A DNA stretch of 8,417 bases. Source: Anaerolineae bacterium. GTDB taxonomy: Bacteria; Chloroflexota; Anaerolineae; SpSt-313. The stretch is taken from NCBI GenBank assembly GCA_023511475.1, contig JAIMBM010000104.1:1-8417 (forward strand). Reading direction: 5' to 3'. The position numbers and the translations under genes are program-made. The stretch's first letter is position 1. Every line of letters starts with the position of its first letter. The notes below the pieces were generated by a model. It saw only the letters and a program-made list of their open reading frames with translations. It ran no database searches and was not told where the DNA came from. Of this stretch, positions 7,779-8,417 are shown piece after piece.

Positions 7779-8148
7779 TCTCTTCCTCAGACAGCAGCGC
7801 AGGCAACCCCGCTAGCCCCAGGGCCGCATGTGCATAGGCCCCCATCTCGTAAGCCCCGTCGGACTGGTGGTAGGCCCACTCCAGTTTACCAGCGATGACC
7901 TCTGCCAAGACTGCCCTGATCTCGAGGTCAGAAAGAACTTGTTCCTCGGGAAGGCTCTCCACCAAATCAAGACAGGCCTTAGCATGCGTACCGAGATCCC
8001 TAACGATCTTGATGCCTGCTACTGTCGCTTCCTCGGGAGGGCGCTGAGCGAATAGGGCTGTCCAGGTTTGATACCATTGCCTGATACGGGTATACGCCTC
8101 CCGTATTGTTATCGGCGTAGGCTTTCGGTCGTCAGGAGCGAGTCCCAT
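7717..8148 (-). CDS. Unrecognised small helical protein, last gene of the defence operon, probably frameshifted
   Basis: The product has 143 residues from ATG 8148, with GGAGG 6 nt upstream, 75 nt after the herA stop and in the same orientation, so it is probably the fifth operon gene. I do not recognise a family. The sequence is soluble and mostly helical: REAYTRIRQWYQTWTALF at 18-35, then segments around 45-65 and 72-110 (EIRAVLAEVIAGKLEWAYHQ). There is no signal peptide or nuclease motif. The last 20 residues after the SEEE at about 120-123 (ending LHCDRGAS) look unnatural, and a protein-like reading continues in another frame to 7608. A one-base difference in the GA-rich run near 7779 would yield a protein of about 179 residues. 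It could be an accessory or regulatory subunit of the cassette. Confidence 0.62.
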   Translation of the reverse strand: MGLAPDDRKPTPITIREAYTRIRQWYQTWTALFAQRPPEEATVAGIKIVRDLGTHAKACLDLVESLPEEQVLSDLEIRAVLAEVIAGKLEWAYHQSDGAYEMGAYAHAALGLAGLPALLSEEERRHLRKSRLYPYLHCDRGAS

Positions 8149-8223
8149 GGTCGCCTCCAGTTCCTTGACCTTCGTGCGTGCGAGCGAGCCGTAGCACGGA
8201 GCCGAGTCGGCTGCAGCGCTGAG

Positions 8224-8417
8224 TTACGGAGCCTTTTGCGCTTCAAGAGCGTTAGTGTCCAGAAACTCCTTGACCGTGTTGAAGGCGTTGAAGAACAATG
8301 GCGATCCAGCAAACGAGAGCGGTGACACCGGGCCGACAGACATAAAGGAATACTCTTTGCTTGCGCTGTCGAACGACGAATGCGGGTCGCGGAATAGCTG
8401 ATACAGGTCAAGCGCTT
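8224..8417 (-). CDS. herA: HerA-type ATPase, C-terminal part (joins 1-1707 across the circle)
   Basis: This is the same reading frame as the gene starting at 1707, read from the repeated end 8417 to 8341 and then through unique bases 8340-8224, ending at TAA 8226-8224. The unique part encodes residues 570-607, beginning SVGPVSPLSFAG and ending EAQKAP. This aromatic and small-residue tail follows smoothly from the repeat-encoded KEYSFM, which argues that the junction is real. Neither half has both a start and a stop within the linear window, so automatic gene callers that ignore circularity will miss or truncate it. The next operon gene starts 75 nt downstream. Confidence 0.88.
   Translation of the reverse strand, partial: ALDLYQLFRDPHSSFDSASKEYSFMSVGPVSPLSFAGSPLFFNAFNTVKEFLDTNALEAQKAP
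8341..8417. repeat. Terminal direct repeat, right copy
   Basis: Exact second copy of positions 1-77. On the minus strand it encodes part of the C-terminal region of the HerA ATPase (about residues 544-569), in frame with the unique bases 8340-8224 that finish the protein. In a circular coordinate system this copy should be removed. Confidence 0.95.

Overview
This window is best read as a circular molecule of about 8,340 bp. Its first 77 bases (1-77) recur exactly as its last 77 bases (8341-8417), and an open reading frame on the minus strand (a HerA-type ATPase) runs off position 1 and continues in frame from 8340 down to a stop at 8224. The 77-bp overlap has the size of a common assembly k-mer, so the repeat itself is probably an assembly trace and not biology. 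The sequence suggests a bacterium of moderately high G+C. The GAAC-N4-GTTC operator is of the LexA type found in Gram-positive bacteria and several deep-branching phyla. A thermophile or soil-type Chloroflexota-like or related host is only a guess; nothing in the window fixes the taxon.

Layout, following the minus-strand operon. A good promoter (-35 at 5061-5066, -10 at 5039-5044) precedes five tightly packed genes: a NucS-like PD-(D/E)XK nuclease (4906-4124), a DUF4338 (DruA-family) protein (4146-2860), a NurA nuclease (2863-1712), a HerA hexameric ATPase/translocase (1707 to 1, then 8340 to 8224) and an unrecognised small helical protein (8148 down to 7717, or to 7608 if a frameshift is repaired). 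Spacings are a 23-nt overlap, a 4-nt ATGA overlap, a 4-nt gap and a 75-nt gap. Upstream of the operon lie about 250 bp of apparently non-coding DNA with short repeats, then a complete IS4-type insertion sequence (5321-6691), whose transposase is also on the minus strand. Beyond the IS, on the plus strand, is a GC-rich small gene (6834-7202) driven by a near-consensus promoter with a LexA-type SOS operator between its -35 and -10. This gene and the end of the operon converge on a roughly 400-bp region with no convincing gene except perhaps a 62-residue ORF.

How it may work: HerA and NurA form a known translocase-nuclease pair that processes DNA ends. DUF4338 is the Pfam family named for DruA of the Druantia anti-phage system. 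A NucS-like nuclease adds a second nuclease. The four together in one operon look like an anti-phage or anti-plasmid defence cassette, and I cannot attach an established system name to this exact combination. No replication initiator, relaxase, partition gene or site-specific recombinase is recognisable. The single IS copy has no matching target duplication on its flanks, so the circle may be an IS-excised form of a chromosomal defence island, a replicon with an unrecognised origin, or an assembly loop over a tandem duplication.
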